Source of the DNA: an uncultured Coriobacteriaceae bacterium
GTDB lineage: Bacteria; Actinomycetota; Coriobacteriia; Coriobacteriales; Atopobiaceae
DNA: 42,421 nucleotides
Direction of reading: 5' to 3'
Assembly: GCA_902801175.1 (NCBI GenBank)
Contig: CADCHF010000038.1
Coordinates: 1-42,421, forward strand
Each line of letters starts with the position of its first letter. Within the stretch, counting starts at the first letter, position 1. Positions 24,332 to 32,900 of this stretch are shown here, piece after piece. The notes under the pieces were generated by a model that did no database searches, had not been told where the DNA came from, and saw nothing but the letters and a program-made list of their open reading frames with translations. The position numbers and the translations under genes were made by a program.

Positions 24332-27001
24332 ATGCTGGAAATCGGAGAACTTGTATACGACACATCCGCCCAGGAGACCGTGCGCATCATCGAGCGCACG
24401 GAGCTCTGGGGCGTTCGGTCGTACCGCGTACTGAATCCTGCCACGGGTGAGACGTACCGTGCCTCGGAAGACGTACTTCATCCCGTCAGCGAGACGTTAG
24501 CATACGACGAGGACTATCTGCGCTTCGTGGTAGAGCTCGCGCACATCAAGAACGAGGTGGCCGGCGGCGTTCTGACGCCGCTCTCGCGCAACCTCATACC
24601 GCTGCCACATCAGCTACACGCGCTCAACCGTGCGCTGGCGAACAACAACGTGCGCTACCTTCTCGCCGATGAGGTCGGTCTGGGCAAGACCATCGAGGCT
24701 GGGCTCATCCTGGAGGAGCTGAAGACGCGAGGGCTCGTGAGGCGCACGCTCGTGGTCTGCCCGACGGGCCTCGCCACGCAGTGGGCGGCCGAGATGCAGG
24801 AGAAGTTCGGGGAGAAGTTCCACCTGCTCCTGCCCTCTGACTTTGCTGCCATCCGCAAGGTGACCGAGGGCGACAACGTGTATCGCGAGTTCGACCAGGT
24901 GATCACGCCGATGGACTCCATCAAGCCGCTGGAGCAGAGGTTTGGGTGGAGCGAGGAGCGCATTCAGGCGTACAACGACGAGCGCATCAACGCCGTCGTG
25001 AACGGCAACTGGGACCTCGTGATCATCGACGAAGCGCACCGCGTGGCTGGCTCGACCGGCGACGTTGCGCGGCACAAGCTGGGACGGCTGCTCGCGCAGG
25101 CGAGCCCGTACCTGCTGCTCCTGACCGCCACGCCTCACAACGGCAAGAGCGAGCCCTTCCTGAGGCTGGTTCGCCTTCTCGACCGAGGGGCATTCCCCAA
25201 CGAGAAGTCGGTAGTGCGCTCGCAGGTGGCACCGTACCTCATCCGTACCGAGAAGCGGGAGGCCATCGACAACAAGGGCGACAAGCTCTTCAAGAACCGC
25301 GTGACACACCTCGTGCGCATAGGGTGGGACGGACGCCACACGCTGCAGCAGGAGCTCTACCAGCGTGTGAGCGAGTACGTCTCGCAGACCTACGGTCGCG
25401 CCGTGCGGCAGAGGAGCCGCAACATGTGCCTGATCTTTCTGCTCATCATCATGCAGAGGATGGTGACGAGCAGCACGGCTGCCGTCAGGCAGTCGCTCGA
25501 GCGGCGCTTGGAGATGCTCAAGGCTGGCGGCACGCAGAAGCGAAACATGAGCGAGGGCGACATCGGCGAGATCGACATCGAGGACGGGGACGAGGCAGCC
25601 TTCGAGGCTCCGTCGCTCAACGACAAGGCGGAGGTTGCCGAGCTAGAGGAGCTGGTTTCGCTGGCACAGCGCGCCGAGTTGCAGTACCAGGACGCTAAGA
25701 TCGAGGTGCTCTTCGACACGCTGGATGCGGTGCTCGCCGACGGCAGCCAGAAGGTGATCATCTTCACCGAGTTCATGGCGACGCAGGCTTACCTCAAGCG
25801 GCTGCTTGAGCGCCGTGGATTCAAGGTGTCCACACTCAACGGCAGCATGAGCATCGACGAGCGCAACGCGGTGACCGAGGAGTTCCGCACGAGCACCGAC
25901 GTGTTCGTCTCGACCGACGCCGGTGGCGAGGGCCTGAACCTTCAGTTCGCGAGCATCGTCATCAACTACGACATGCCCTGGAACCCCATGCGCATCGAGC
26001 AGCGGTGCGGCCGCGTGGACCGCATCGGACAGACGCGCGACGTGCAGGTCTACAACTTCATGATCGACGGCACGGTGGAGAGCCGCGTGCACGAGGTGAT
26101 CGAGCAGAAGCTCGCCGTGATACTTGACGAGCTGGGCATCGACAAGTACTCGGACGTGCTCGACAGCGAGGCGTGCGACCTGGACTTCACGAACGCGTAC
26201 ATGGGCAGCATCGGCAAGCCTCAGGCAGTCGGTCGCTCCGCCGACAGGATTGAGAGGGAGATCCGCGAGCAGGTGGCGAACGTCGCCTCGTACCAGGAGA
26301 TCATCCGCGAGGACAAGGACCTCGGCGAGCTGGTTGGCGTGGAGTCGGACTTCGACGTGACGGCCGCGCTGGGGCGGGCGTTCGCACACTACTCCGCTTG
26401 GCGCGGGGAGAAGGCGACGCTGCCCCTGGGGCTGGCGCTCGACAGCGACGACGCCGAGCGGCTGCTGCATGCGAGCGTGGTGCAAGACCGCAGCGCCGAC
26501 GTGCTGAGCGTGGGCATTGAGGACTTCCCGAACGAGGACGGCTGGTTCATGCTCTGGGAGCTCTCCATCGCGGACGACCGACGTGCGACAAGGGTAGTGC
26601 CCGTGTTCGTGAACGACAGCCTGGTGCTGCGGCCCATCGCGGGCAAGCGCATCATGGATGCCCTGCTTCGGTCCGGCGTGAGGCTTACCGTGGGGACCGC
26701 TTCGAACGCCGATGCCGAGACGTGGGCGCGGTTGGAGGAGCTGAGCCAGGACTTCGCCTACAACGACTTCAAGGAGCTCTCCGAAGAGCACGAGCGCGTG
26801 ACGCGTGAGAACCACGACAAGTACGCCTATGCGCTCGAGCTGAGATGGGATGCCGCGCGTCGCGTGGGCATCGAGAACATACGGACTGCCAAGCTCGCGC
26901 GCATCGAGGCCGAGCGGTCCGAGATGGAGGTGGCCTACGCCAAGGAGCGGCAGGTGCTGCCCGAGTTCAGGTGCATGCTGCTCGTGAGGCTGGTGGGCTA
27001 G
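24332..27001 (+). CDS. brxHII: BrxHII, SNF2-like DEAH helicase of BREX type 3
   Basis: 889 residues. Superfamily 2 helicase motifs are clear: I DEVGLGKT (113-120), II DEAH (233-236), III LLTATPHNGKSEPF, V STDAGGEGLNLQFA and VI QRCGRVDRIGQ. This is the helicase/translocase of BREX-3 operons. A spacer helical domain and a C-terminal coiled segment (ARIEAERSEMEVAYAKERQ) follow. ATG 24332 is preferred: it lies 4 bp after the pglX stop, has AGGG upstream, and MLEIGELVYD resembles family N-termini. An in-frame TTG at 24314 would overlap pglX. pglZ starts 2 bp after its stop. Confidence 0.87.
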   Translation: MLEIGELVYDTSAQETVRIIERTELWGVRSYRVLNPATGETYRASEDVLHPVSETLAYDEDYLRFVVELAHIKNEVAGGVLTPLSRNLIPLPHQLHALNRALANNNVRYLLADEVGLGKTIEAGLILEELKTRGLVRRTLVVCPTGLATQWAAEMQEKFGEKFHLLLPSDFAAIRKVTEGDNVYREFDQVITPMDSIKPLEQRFGWSEERIQAYNDERINAVVNGNWDLVIIDEAHRVAGSTGDVARHKLGRLLAQASPYLLLLTATPHNGKSEPFLRLVRLLDRGAFPNEKSVVRSQVAPYLIRTEKREAIDNKGDKLFKNRVTHLVRIGWDGRHTLQQELYQRVSEYVSQTYGRAVRQRSRNMCLIFLLIIMQRMVTSSTAAVRQSLERRLEMLKAGGTQKRNMSEGDIGEIDIEDGDEAAFEAPSLNDKAEVAELEELVSLAQRAELQYQDAKIEVLFDTLDAVLADGSQKVIIFTEFMATQAYLKRLLERRGFKVSTLNGSMSIDERNAVTEEFRTSTDVFVSTDAGGEGLNLQFASIVINYDMPWNPMRIEQRCGRVDRIGQTRDVQVYNFMIDGTVESRVHEVIEQKLAVILDELGIDKYSDVLDSEACDLDFTNAYMGSIGKPQAVGRSADRIEREIREQVANVASYQEIIREDKDLGELVGVESDFDVTAALGRAFAHYSAWRGEKATLPLGLALDSDDAERLLHASVVQDRSADVLSVGIEDFPNEDGWFMLWELSIADDRRATRVVPVFVNDSLVLRPIAGKRIMDALLRSGVRLTVGTASNADAETWARLEELSQDFAYNDFKELSEEHERVTRENHDKYAYALELRWDAARRVGIENIRTAKLARIEAERSEMEVAYAKERQVLPEFRCMLLVRLVG

Positions 27002-27003
27002 AT

Positions 27004-28476
27004 ATGCTGGGCGAGGTCGTGATGCTTGAGGATCTGGTGTACAGGGAGTCGAACGCGTGCTATTCGACCTCCGTGCTGCTTGTGGACCATGGCGTGGAGG
27101 CGAGGTGCGAGTATGCTGGCATCTTCGAGCGCAACGGGTTCACCGTCGTGCGCTGGGAGGACGACCTGCGTTTCCGCATCGACTGGGAGGGTGCGCTGAA
27201 GGCTGGCGAGAGGCTTTGCGTAATCGTCGGGCGTGACGACTACGTGCCGTATGACCTGCGACAGCTGATGCAGGTGTACGAGGTGTCGCTGGGGAGGATG
27301 TTCCCCAAGCTGGACGTACGTACGCTGAGGGAGGATGAGTCGCTTGACCTCGACTTCCTGGCCTGCGCGTACGAGCGGGAGCTTGTGCACACATCCGGCG
27401 CCAAGGCGACACGGGAGTTCATCGAGCGGCAGGTGAACGTGCGAACGACCGCAGAGCGCGTGTGCGACGGTCTCGAGAGCGAGCTCGTGCGTGCTGCGAC
27501 TGCCGCTGGTGGCTACCGCGACTGGATCGCCGTGGCGGAGCTCAAAGCCCGCATCGACGTGACGGCGGCCCGGTATGGGCTGGACCGTTCGACAAACGTG
27601 TGGACCGACGGAGCCTTCCGCGACTTCGTGAAGGCGAAGTACGGGCAGCTGACCATGGCGATGGACGACGAGACACCGGTGCTAGTGAGCACTGCGATGG
27701 AGTGGATGCACTCGAGGAGCGACCGGTTCGCCGTCATCGTGATGGACGGCATGTCGGAGTTCGACTGGCGCGTGATCCGAGAGTCGTTTGGTGGCGTAGC
27801 CTACGAGCAGTCCGCAGCGTTTGCCATGGTGCCCACGGTGACCTCGCTCTCTCGACAGAGCCTGCTTGCTGGCAAGTTCCCACGCTACCTGGATAAGCCC
27901 TGGACGACCGGCAGGGAGAAGAACGAGTTCTTCTCCTGCGTGACCGGATGGGGCGTCGACAAGGAGCGCGTGGCCTATCTGCGCGGATACGACGATGAGC
28001 TGCCTTGGGGTTGTGACTATGTGGCGTACGTGATCTTGGACGTCGACGAGCGCGTGCATGGGCAGTACGGCGGTCGCGCGGGGATGCTGAAGGACATGGA
28101 GCTGCTGCGTGATGGTGGCAAGCTCGTGGATCTCGTACGGCGCCTTCTGGGTGCCGGGATGGACGTGTACATCACTGCAGACCACGGGAACACGCCCTGC
28201 GTCGGGCGCGGGCGCGTGACAGGCACCGGCGTCGAGACCGAGACCAAGGGCAAGCGGATGTACGTCGCCAACGACCTCGCTGACGTCTCGGCGCTGCAGG
28301 ACAAGTATGAGCTGATAGAGTGCCCTGCCGCTTTCTTGCCGCTGGGACTGAAGTACTACGTGTGCCCGTCGGGCGTGTCGTTTGACAACCCCGGCGAGCA
28401 TGTTATGAGCCATGGCGGCATGAGCATCGACGAGGTGGTCGTGCCGTTCATATCTATACGATCGGAGAGTGCGTGA
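27004..28476 (+). CDS. pglZ: PglZ alkaline-phosphatase-fold protein of BREX type 3
   Basis: 490 residues. The C-terminal half has the alkaline phosphatase superfamily metal motifs typical of PglZ: IVMDGMSEFD (247-254), PTVTSLSRQSLLAG with the nucleophile-position Thr (277-285), ITADHGN (393-396) and HVMSHGGMSIDE (469-472). All predicted metal ligands appear present. PglZ is a core BREX protein and forms a complex with the methyltransferase in studied systems. ATG 27004 is favoured, 2 bp after the helicase stop; an upstream in-frame extension to 26845 is helicase shadow. Its stop overlaps the start of brxA (TGATG). Confidence 0.88.
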   Translation: MLGEVVMLEDLVYRESNACYSTSVLLVDHGVEARCEYAGIFERNGFTVVRWEDDLRFRIDWEGALKAGERLCVIVGRDDYVPYDLRQLMQVYEVSLGRMFPKLDVRTLREDESLDLDFLACAYERELVHTSGAKATREFIERQVNVRTTAERVCDGLESELVRAATAAGGYRDWIAVAELKARIDVTAARYGLDRSTNVWTDGAFRDFVKAKYGQLTMAMDDETPVLVSTAMEWMHSRSDRFAVIVMDGMSEFDWRVIRESFGGVAYEQSAAFAMVPTVTSLSRQSLLAGKFPRYLDKPWTTGREKNEFFSCVTGWGVDKERVAYLRGYDDELPWGCDYVAYVILDVDERVHGQYGGRAGMLKDMELLRDGGKLVDLVRRLLGAGMDVYITADHGNTPCVGRGRVTGTGVETETKGKRMYVANDLADVSALQDKYELIECPAAFLPLGLKYYVCPSGVSFDNPGEHVMSHGGMSIDEVVVPFISIRSESA

Positions 28477-29186
28477 TGGCCAGGATGGTTGGATTCACGA
28501 GGATTATCAGGCTGCCCTGGCTGAACAGGATGCTCGAGCTGGCTGGCGAGGGCCTTGAGTCCACGCAGATGCGCGATGAGCTCGAGGAGTACCTGAGCTT
28601 CGAGATCACGAGCCCAACCAATCGGCGCAAGACGCGCGAGATTCTGCTGCTACCGTGGACCGCCGAGGATGCGGCGCTCGAGGCTTTGCGTCCAGAGGCG
28701 CTGAGACTTGCCGAAAGCCATCAGTACGAGCAGTTGGCAATCCACTGGGGCATGCTGATTGTGGCGTTTCCCATGTTCGGTGACTTGGTGCGGCTCATCG
28801 GGAAGATGTGCGAGTACCAGGACGAGTTTACGTCCGCGCAGTTGAAGCTGAAGATTCTGGATGAGTGGGGCGAGCGGTCGACCGTAGTGAAGGGATCGGA
28901 GAAGATGCTGGCTTCGCTCAACGCCATCGGCGTGGTGCAGCGCGTGAAGCAGGGGCGCTACGTGCTAGCGCAGAAGGTGGCCGTGGACGAGGACTTGTCG
29001 CTGTTCCTGCTGCATGCGGACATGCTGGCTTACCAGAGTGGGTACCGAGCGTTTGCGGAGCTTGGTATGCTACCTGAGCTGTTCCCGTTCGAGTTGAGCT
29101 TGAGCAAGGAGCGGCTGGTGGAGGACGCGCGGTTCTCCGTGGGGAACTTCGGGCGGGAGTTTACGGTTAGCTTGAGGGAGGGGTAA
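28476..29186 (+). CDS. brxA: BrxA-like protein (last gene of the BREX-3 operon)
   Basis: 236 residues, all-alpha in appearance. The middle (KLKILDEWGERSTVVKGSEKMLASLNAIGVVQRVKQGRYVLAQK) reads as a winged-helix domain. The C-terminus has FELSLSKERLVEDARFSVGNFGREFTVSLREG. BREX-3 operons end with brxA (DUF1819-like), and length, position and fold type agree. The assignment rests on context more than on motifs. ATG 28476 shares one base with the pglZ stop and has GGAG upstream; GTG 28473 is an alternative start. No terminator with a U-run follows. Confidence 0.72.
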   Translation: MARMVGFTRIIRLPWLNRMLELAGEGLESTQMRDELEEYLSFEITSPTNRRKTREILLLPWTAEDAALEALRPEALRLAESHQYEQLAIHWGMLIVAFPMFGDLVRLIGKMCEYQDEFTSAQLKLKILDEWGERSTVVKGSEKMLASLNAIGVVQRVKQGRYVLAQKVAVDEDLSLFLLHADMLAYQSGYRAFAELGMLPELFPFELSLSKERLVEDARFSVGNFGREFTVSLREG

Positions 29187-29257
29187 GAGGATCCCTTAAT
29201 CGAGAGCCAATCTTTCAGGCATGCCATCTAAAGGATTTGTCATACAGTTCAGCAAAG

Positions 29258-29349
29258 ACTTTGTGACAGCTCGGTAGGTATGTGGCATAGTAGAGATTTG
29301 AAAGATTCGGGCTGCTTCTGACGAACCTCTAATAGATACACAGCCCGAA
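29258..29349. repeat. 13-bp direct repeat copy 1 and 9-bp inverted repeat
   Basis: ACTTTGTGACAGC (29258-29270) recurs exactly at 31291-31303, so the two copies flank the TIGR04255 module. Downstream, TTCGGGCTG (29306-29314) and CAGCCCGAA (29341-29349) form a perfect 9-bp dyad just before the module's first gene. A promoter may lie here: TTGTGA 29261-29266 and CATAGT 29286-29291 are 19 bp apart, a poor match. Confidence 0.5.
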
Positions 29350-29381
29350 ACGGCATGTTTCATGGGCAGAGGGTGATGTGT

Positions 29382-30209
29382 ATGCGTTTTAGAGATGAAA
29401 GCAAGCCACGCTCACGTTACGCAAAGTGCCCTCTTACTGAAGTCGTCTGCCAGTTGAGATTTCCGGTCATTCTCAGCATTGACAAAGAATTGCCTGCACA
29501 ATTCCAAGAGTTGGTACGGGAAGAATACCCTGAATACACCACCAACATTGAGAGGCAGCAGCAAGTCGACTTTGTGGCGACGCCTGCAGGTGTGATTACT
29601 CAGCCGGCAATTCAGCAGGAAAACATGAATCATTCCTTCGTCAGCGCAGATGGATGTTGGCGGATCAATCTGACTAGCTCTTTTTTGGCGTTGTCGACCA
29701 ACGCATACGATAAGTGGGAGGACTTTCGCGACAGGCTATGGTTGCCGGTGGAGGCTCTAACTCAATGCTATAATCCCGCATACTACACACGCGTAGGGTT
29801 GCGGTATATCGATGTCTATGATCGTCAGCGGTTCGGTCTGCAGGGCGTCCCATGGAAAGAATTGCTAAATGAGCAAATCCTAGGCATGGCTGCAGCACCG
29901 AATGATGAGAGTGACATACAGACAATTAGCCAGTATGCCGAAATAAAGCTCGATGAGTATGAAGCTATCATGCGCGTCATCACAAACTTCGGCACTGTGC
30001 CAGGGAATCCTCAGCAACCATCGCAAGATACCTTCGTAGTCGATACGGATACTTATTCCATGCTTCGCTTTCCGATTGGCAAAGACGGTATTGAAGGCTG
30101 TCTCAACTTCATGCATGACAACTCCACCGACTATGGTCGTTGGATGGTGTCAAAGAAATTGTTCGATGCTATGGAACCTGAAGAAATTGGTGAGGAGGCG
30201 GTATCATGA
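29382..30209 (+). CDS. TIGR04255-family protein
   Basis: 275 residues. The N-terminus MRFRDESKPRSRYAKCPLTEVVCQLRFPVIL is the hallmark of TIGR04255 proteins (PLxEVxxQxRFP). Later typical stretches are WEDFRDRLWLPVEALTQCYNPAYYTRVGLRYIDVYDR and DIQTISQYAEIKLDEYEAIMRV. The family's biochemical role is not established to my knowledge. ATG 29382 is chosen because AGAGGG lies 8 bp upstream and the product then starts like its relatives; ATG 29355 would add nine residues. GC is lower (about 45% in a sampled 60 bp) than in the phage genes. It overlaps the next gene by 4 bp. Confidence 0.75.
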   Translation: MRFRDESKPRSRYAKCPLTEVVCQLRFPVILSIDKELPAQFQELVREEYPEYTTNIERQQQVDFVATPAGVITQPAIQQENMNHSFVSADGCWRINLTSSFLALSTNAYDKWEDFRDRLWLPVEALTQCYNPAYYTRVGLRYIDVYDRQRFGLQGVPWKELLNEQILGMAAAPNDESDIQTISQYAEIKLDEYEAIMRVITNFGTVPGNPQQPSQDTFVVDTDTYSMLRFPIGKDGIEGCLNFMHDNSTDYGRWMVSKKLFDAMEPEEIGEEAVS

Positions 30210-30751
30210 CCGGAACGTCCGGTGTAGCGGAACGTCCTGTATATGAGATGCTACTCCAAAACCGAAGCGTCACGTCAAACGGTATGAGATATGCAGTCCC
30301 CGTCATGGGGCAATACGTGATGACAGCGAGCACCAGCACGCCTTCTTACGTATCTACGTTGCCTAAAAATCTCGACATCTTCTCCGAGGTTGAACTCGGG
30401 CTTGATAATCCAGCTATTAGCGATGATCAACAACTGCTCGCACGAAGGCTTATCATGGCGCTAAAAGCCAGCCTACTGCGCAACTATCGCCAGAGCTACA
30501 TGGATTTGCCCTATTCGGACCTTCATCTGAGTTTGCTCGAGGACTCTTCCGTTCTCATTGAATGGACGTACCTCAACCTACGGGCGGGTTTCTCTATTGA
30601 GCAGAATGTAGACGAGTCTTCTTACTACGTGTTAATACGTGATAAGGCAGATGGCGTTAGCACTATTGTGCCTGAATACGGTCCGTTGACGAATGATAAT
30701 GTAGGTGCAGTTGCCGCCAAGGTCGTTGCGCGCATCTCGGAGAAGCTTTGA
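30206..30751 (+). CDS. Unknown protein, second gene of the TIGR04255 module
   Basis: 181 residues, soluble, with no family recognised. The middle is helical with many charged residues (SDDQQLLARRLIMALKASLLRNYRQSYMDLP). The sequence DLHLSLLEDSSVLIEWTYLNLRAGFSIEQNVDESSYYVLI suggests a beta-rich C-terminal domain, and the end is helical. ATG 30206 overlaps the previous stop as ATGA, and its own stop overlaps the next start as TGATG. Translation of all three genes is therefore coupled, and the products probably act together. Confidence 0.7.
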   Translation: MTGTSGVAERPVYEMLLQNRSVTSNGMRYAVPVMGQYVMTASTSTPSYVSTLPKNLDIFSEVELGLDNPAISDDQQLLARRLIMALKASLLRNYRQSYMDLPYSDLHLSLLEDSSVLIEWTYLNLRAGFSIEQNVDESSYYVLIRDKADGVSTIVPEYGPLTNDNVGAVAAKVVARISEKL

Positions 30752-31233
30752 TGACTAACGACTGCACGGGAACCCAAGCTAAGGACAAATTCCCAGACAG
30801 CTTGTATCGAGGCTTTACGCAGCCAACAATTCAATCAGACGGATCCCTTGGAGGAAACGCTTTCGAGTTCAAGGAGTTCGACAATCGCGGTATCGAAGAA
30901 TGCTCGATCAACTGGGACGATGATGAAGGATCGTTGTTGTTGATTGCATCGCAAGCCAAGGATGACGGCAGGAGACAGTTCAGGTTCGGCGCTTGTCGGA
31001 TACCTCGCTCTGAAATCGACCACATGAGGGGTCTTACGACTGCGATGGCATTTGATTTCAGCTATGAGAGAAGACCCGTGGAGGGAAACCACTACCACGG
31101 CAATCTTCTGTGCAAGACTGGCCTTTCAACTGCAAGCAAAAAAGCATTGTGCGGCATGTTGGCTATGCTCAATGACAGAATCTATACACGCGATGAGCTT
31201 GACCGTGTATGCTCCGATGCTGGGATGCAATAG
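30751..31233 (+). CDS. Unknown protein, third gene of the TIGR04255 module
   Basis: 160 residues, no family recognised. The N-terminus has FPDSLYRGFTQPTIQSDGSLGGNAFEFKEFDNRGIEECSINWDDDEGSLLLI, a compact beta-rich pattern. The middle is FRFGACRIPRSEIDHMRGL, and a His-rich stretch follows (EGNHYHGNLLCK). The C-terminus is helical. No catalytic motif can be claimed. ATG 30751 shares one base with the preceding stop. The gene ends the three-gene unit; phage scaffold follows after 135 bp. Confidence 0.7.
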   Translation: MTNDCTGTQAKDKFPDSLYRGFTQPTIQSDGSLGGNAFEFKEFDNRGIEECSINWDDDEGSLLLIASQAKDDGRRQFRFGACRIPRSEIDHMRGLTTAMAFDFSYERRPVEGNHYHGNLLCKTGLSTASKKALCGMLAMLNDRIYTRDELDRVCSDAGMQ

Positions 31234-31290
31234 TGTTCACAAATAGTGCGATGAGAATCAGAGAGCAATTTTAGCTTCTCGATTGACGGT

Positions 31291-31333
31291 ACTTTGTGAC
31301 AGCCCCTTAGCCTTATGCCAGGTTAAGGGGCTG
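31291..31333. repeat. 13-bp direct repeat copy 2 joined to a 10-bp inverted repeat
   Basis: The second copy of ACTTTGTGACAGC (31291-31303) runs into CAGCCCCTTA (31300-31309), which pairs perfectly with TAAGGGGCTG (31324-31333). The hairpin could end cargo transcripts, though only ACTCTTT follows it. TTGACG at 31283-31288 might be a -35 for the scaffold gene, with no good -10. Confidence 0.5.
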
Positions 31334-31368
31334 ACTCTTTGTTGGCCATGATACGAAAGGTGGCCGAC

Positions 31369-31860
31369 ATGGCTGGTGATAACCATGGCGCAGAGACGCA
31401 GGAAGAGCCGCAAGCCGCGCAAAACGAGCGGAACCAGCAAGCGCAGGAAGAGCAGCCGCAGGTGAGCGGCGTGGACTGGGAGAAGGCAATCGCCGAGCGC
31501 GACGAGAGGATTGCGGCGCTCGAGCAGCAGGTAGCGGACGCGGCCAAGAATGCCGAAGCTGCCGAGGCGCTGCGCAGCGAGATCGCCGAGCTGAAGGCCC
31601 AGGGAGAGTCCGACCGCATCGACTTCAAGCTGCAGCTCGCAGGAGTTCGCAACATCAAGGCAGCGCGTGCCGTCCTGGACGACCACGGCGGTGATGTCGA
31701 CAAGCTCAAGGCTGAGGAGCCGTGGCTTTTCGCCGATGCACCCGCCAAGCCGCAGGGAGGCAGGACCGGGCTCCCCAACGCGGGCACGAGCTCCGACGAG
31801 GGTAGGACCATGAAACGCTGGCGCAGGCTCGCTGGCCTGGACGACACCGAAGAGAACTAG
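31369..31860 (+). CDS. Phage capsid scaffolding protein
   Basis: 163 residues, acidic and highly helical. Residues about 30-90 form a coiled coil (AIAERDERIAALEQQVADAAKNAEAAEALRSEIAELKAQ), followed by a small helical segment (NIKAARAVLDDHGGDVDKLKAEEPWLF). The Pro/Gly-rich tail has a basic end (KRWRR). This is the GP20/DUF4355 scaffold pattern directly before the capsid gene. ATG 31369 follows AAAGGTGG with 5-6 bp spacing; earlier in-frame ATGs lack a site. The protein guides procapsid assembly and is then lost. Confidence 0.82.
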   Translation: MAGDNHGAETQEEPQAAQNERNQQAQEEQPQVSGVDWEKAIAERDERIAALEQQVADAAKNAEAAEALRSEIAELKAQGESDRIDFKLQLAGVRNIKAARAVLDDHGGDVDKLKAEEPWLFADAPAKPQGGRTGLPNAGTSSDEGRTMKRWRRLAGLDDTEEN

Positions 31861-31874
31861 AGGAGGGCTGACCG

Positions 31875-32897
31875 ATGGCAAACAGCATCGAGTTCGCGAA
31901 GAGCTACACCGGCATCCTGGACGAGGTCTACCAGCGCGCCGCCGTCTCCAACTGCCTCAACAGCGGCGGGAGGATGGTGCGCGCTGGCAGGAACGCCAAG
32001 GAGATCCTCATTCCGAAGATAGAGGTCACGGGACTCGGGGACTACACGAGGAACGTGGGCTACAAGACGGGAAGCATCACGTGGTCATACGAGACCCACA
32101 CCTTCACCTACGACCGGGCCATCCGCCTGTTCGCCGACGTCATGGACGTCGAGGAGGGCGGAATCGTCGACTGCTTCGTGCAGGCCGGCGCCGAGCTGCA
32201 GCGCACGCAGGTCGCGCCTGAGGGCGACGCCTTCACGTTTAGCGAGATCGCGTCCACCGAGGGTGTCACCATGGAGAGCGAGGACCTGTCCTCCGCCGAC
32301 GCCGAGGACCTGCTGGCGGCGCTGCGCACCGTGACGTCGGATATGGACGAGAGGCAGGTCTCCACCGGGAGCCGCATCCTGTTCATCACGCCCACCCTGA
32401 ACGGCGTGATCCAGGACTTCTCCTACGCCAACCCCAACCGATCCAACCGCGTGATGGAGCGGTTCTCGCGCGTGGTGGAGGTGCCGCAGGTGCGCTTCTA
32501 CAGCGCGATCGACCTGCTCTCTGGCGACGACGACCAGTTCGGCTACCAGAAGCGCGCACAGACCTACAAGAAGACGTCCGACGTGGCGCTCGTGGACGGC
32601 AAGACCTACTACACCAAGAGCGGGGACGTGTACACGCCCGTCGCCACCGCAGACCTGGACGTGGACGACATCGGCACCTACTACGAGGTGGACGTCGCAG
32701 GTGGCAAGGACCTGAACTTCATGGTGGTAGAAAAGTCGGCCATCATCAAGTACGCCAAGCACGTGGCGAGCCGCATCTTCTCGCCCGACGAGCTCGAGTC
32801 GCTGGACAGCTACATGCTCAAGTACCGCCGCTACGCGATCTGCTCGGTGCTGGAGAACAAGCTCGACGGCGTTTACGTTTCTGCGAGCACGTCGTAG
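31875..32897 (+). CDS. Major capsid protein
   Basis: 340 residues, consistent with an HK97-fold capsid protein: N-terminal arm, EILIPKIEVTGLGDYTRN, ITWSYETHTFTYDRAIRLFADVMDVEEGG, and C-terminal VVEKSAIIKYAKHVASRIFSPDELESLDSYMLKYRRY. An inserted stretch of about 40 residues (KTSDVALVDGKTYYTKSGDVYTPV to IGTYYEV) looks like a decoration module found in some gut phage proteins. ATG 31875 follows GAGGAGGG. No prohead protease gene is seen nearby. It lies 14 bp after the scaffold stop. Confidence 0.88.
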   Translation: MANSIEFAKSYTGILDEVYQRAAVSNCLNSGGRMVRAGRNAKEILIPKIEVTGLGDYTRNVGYKTGSITWSYETHTFTYDRAIRLFADVMDVEEGGIVDCFVQAGAELQRTQVAPEGDAFTFSEIASTEGVTMESEDLSSADAEDLLAALRTVTSDMDERQVSTGSRILFITPTLNGVIQDFSYANPNRSNRVMERFSRVVEVPQVRFYSAIDLLSGDDDQFGYQKRAQTYKKTSDVALVDGKTYYTKSGDVYTPVATADLDVDDIGTYYEVDVAGGKDLNFMVVEKSAIIKYAKHVASRIFSPDELESLDSYMLKYRRYAICSVLENKLDGVYVSASTS

Positions 32898-32900
32898 GCC

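Noticed and set aside
17719..29186. DISARM or other Pgl-like systems instead of BREX type 3
   Set aside because: PglZ and BrxC/BrxF-like genes are present in exact BREX-3 order; DISARM has no PglZ and uses DrmA/DrmB/DrmC.
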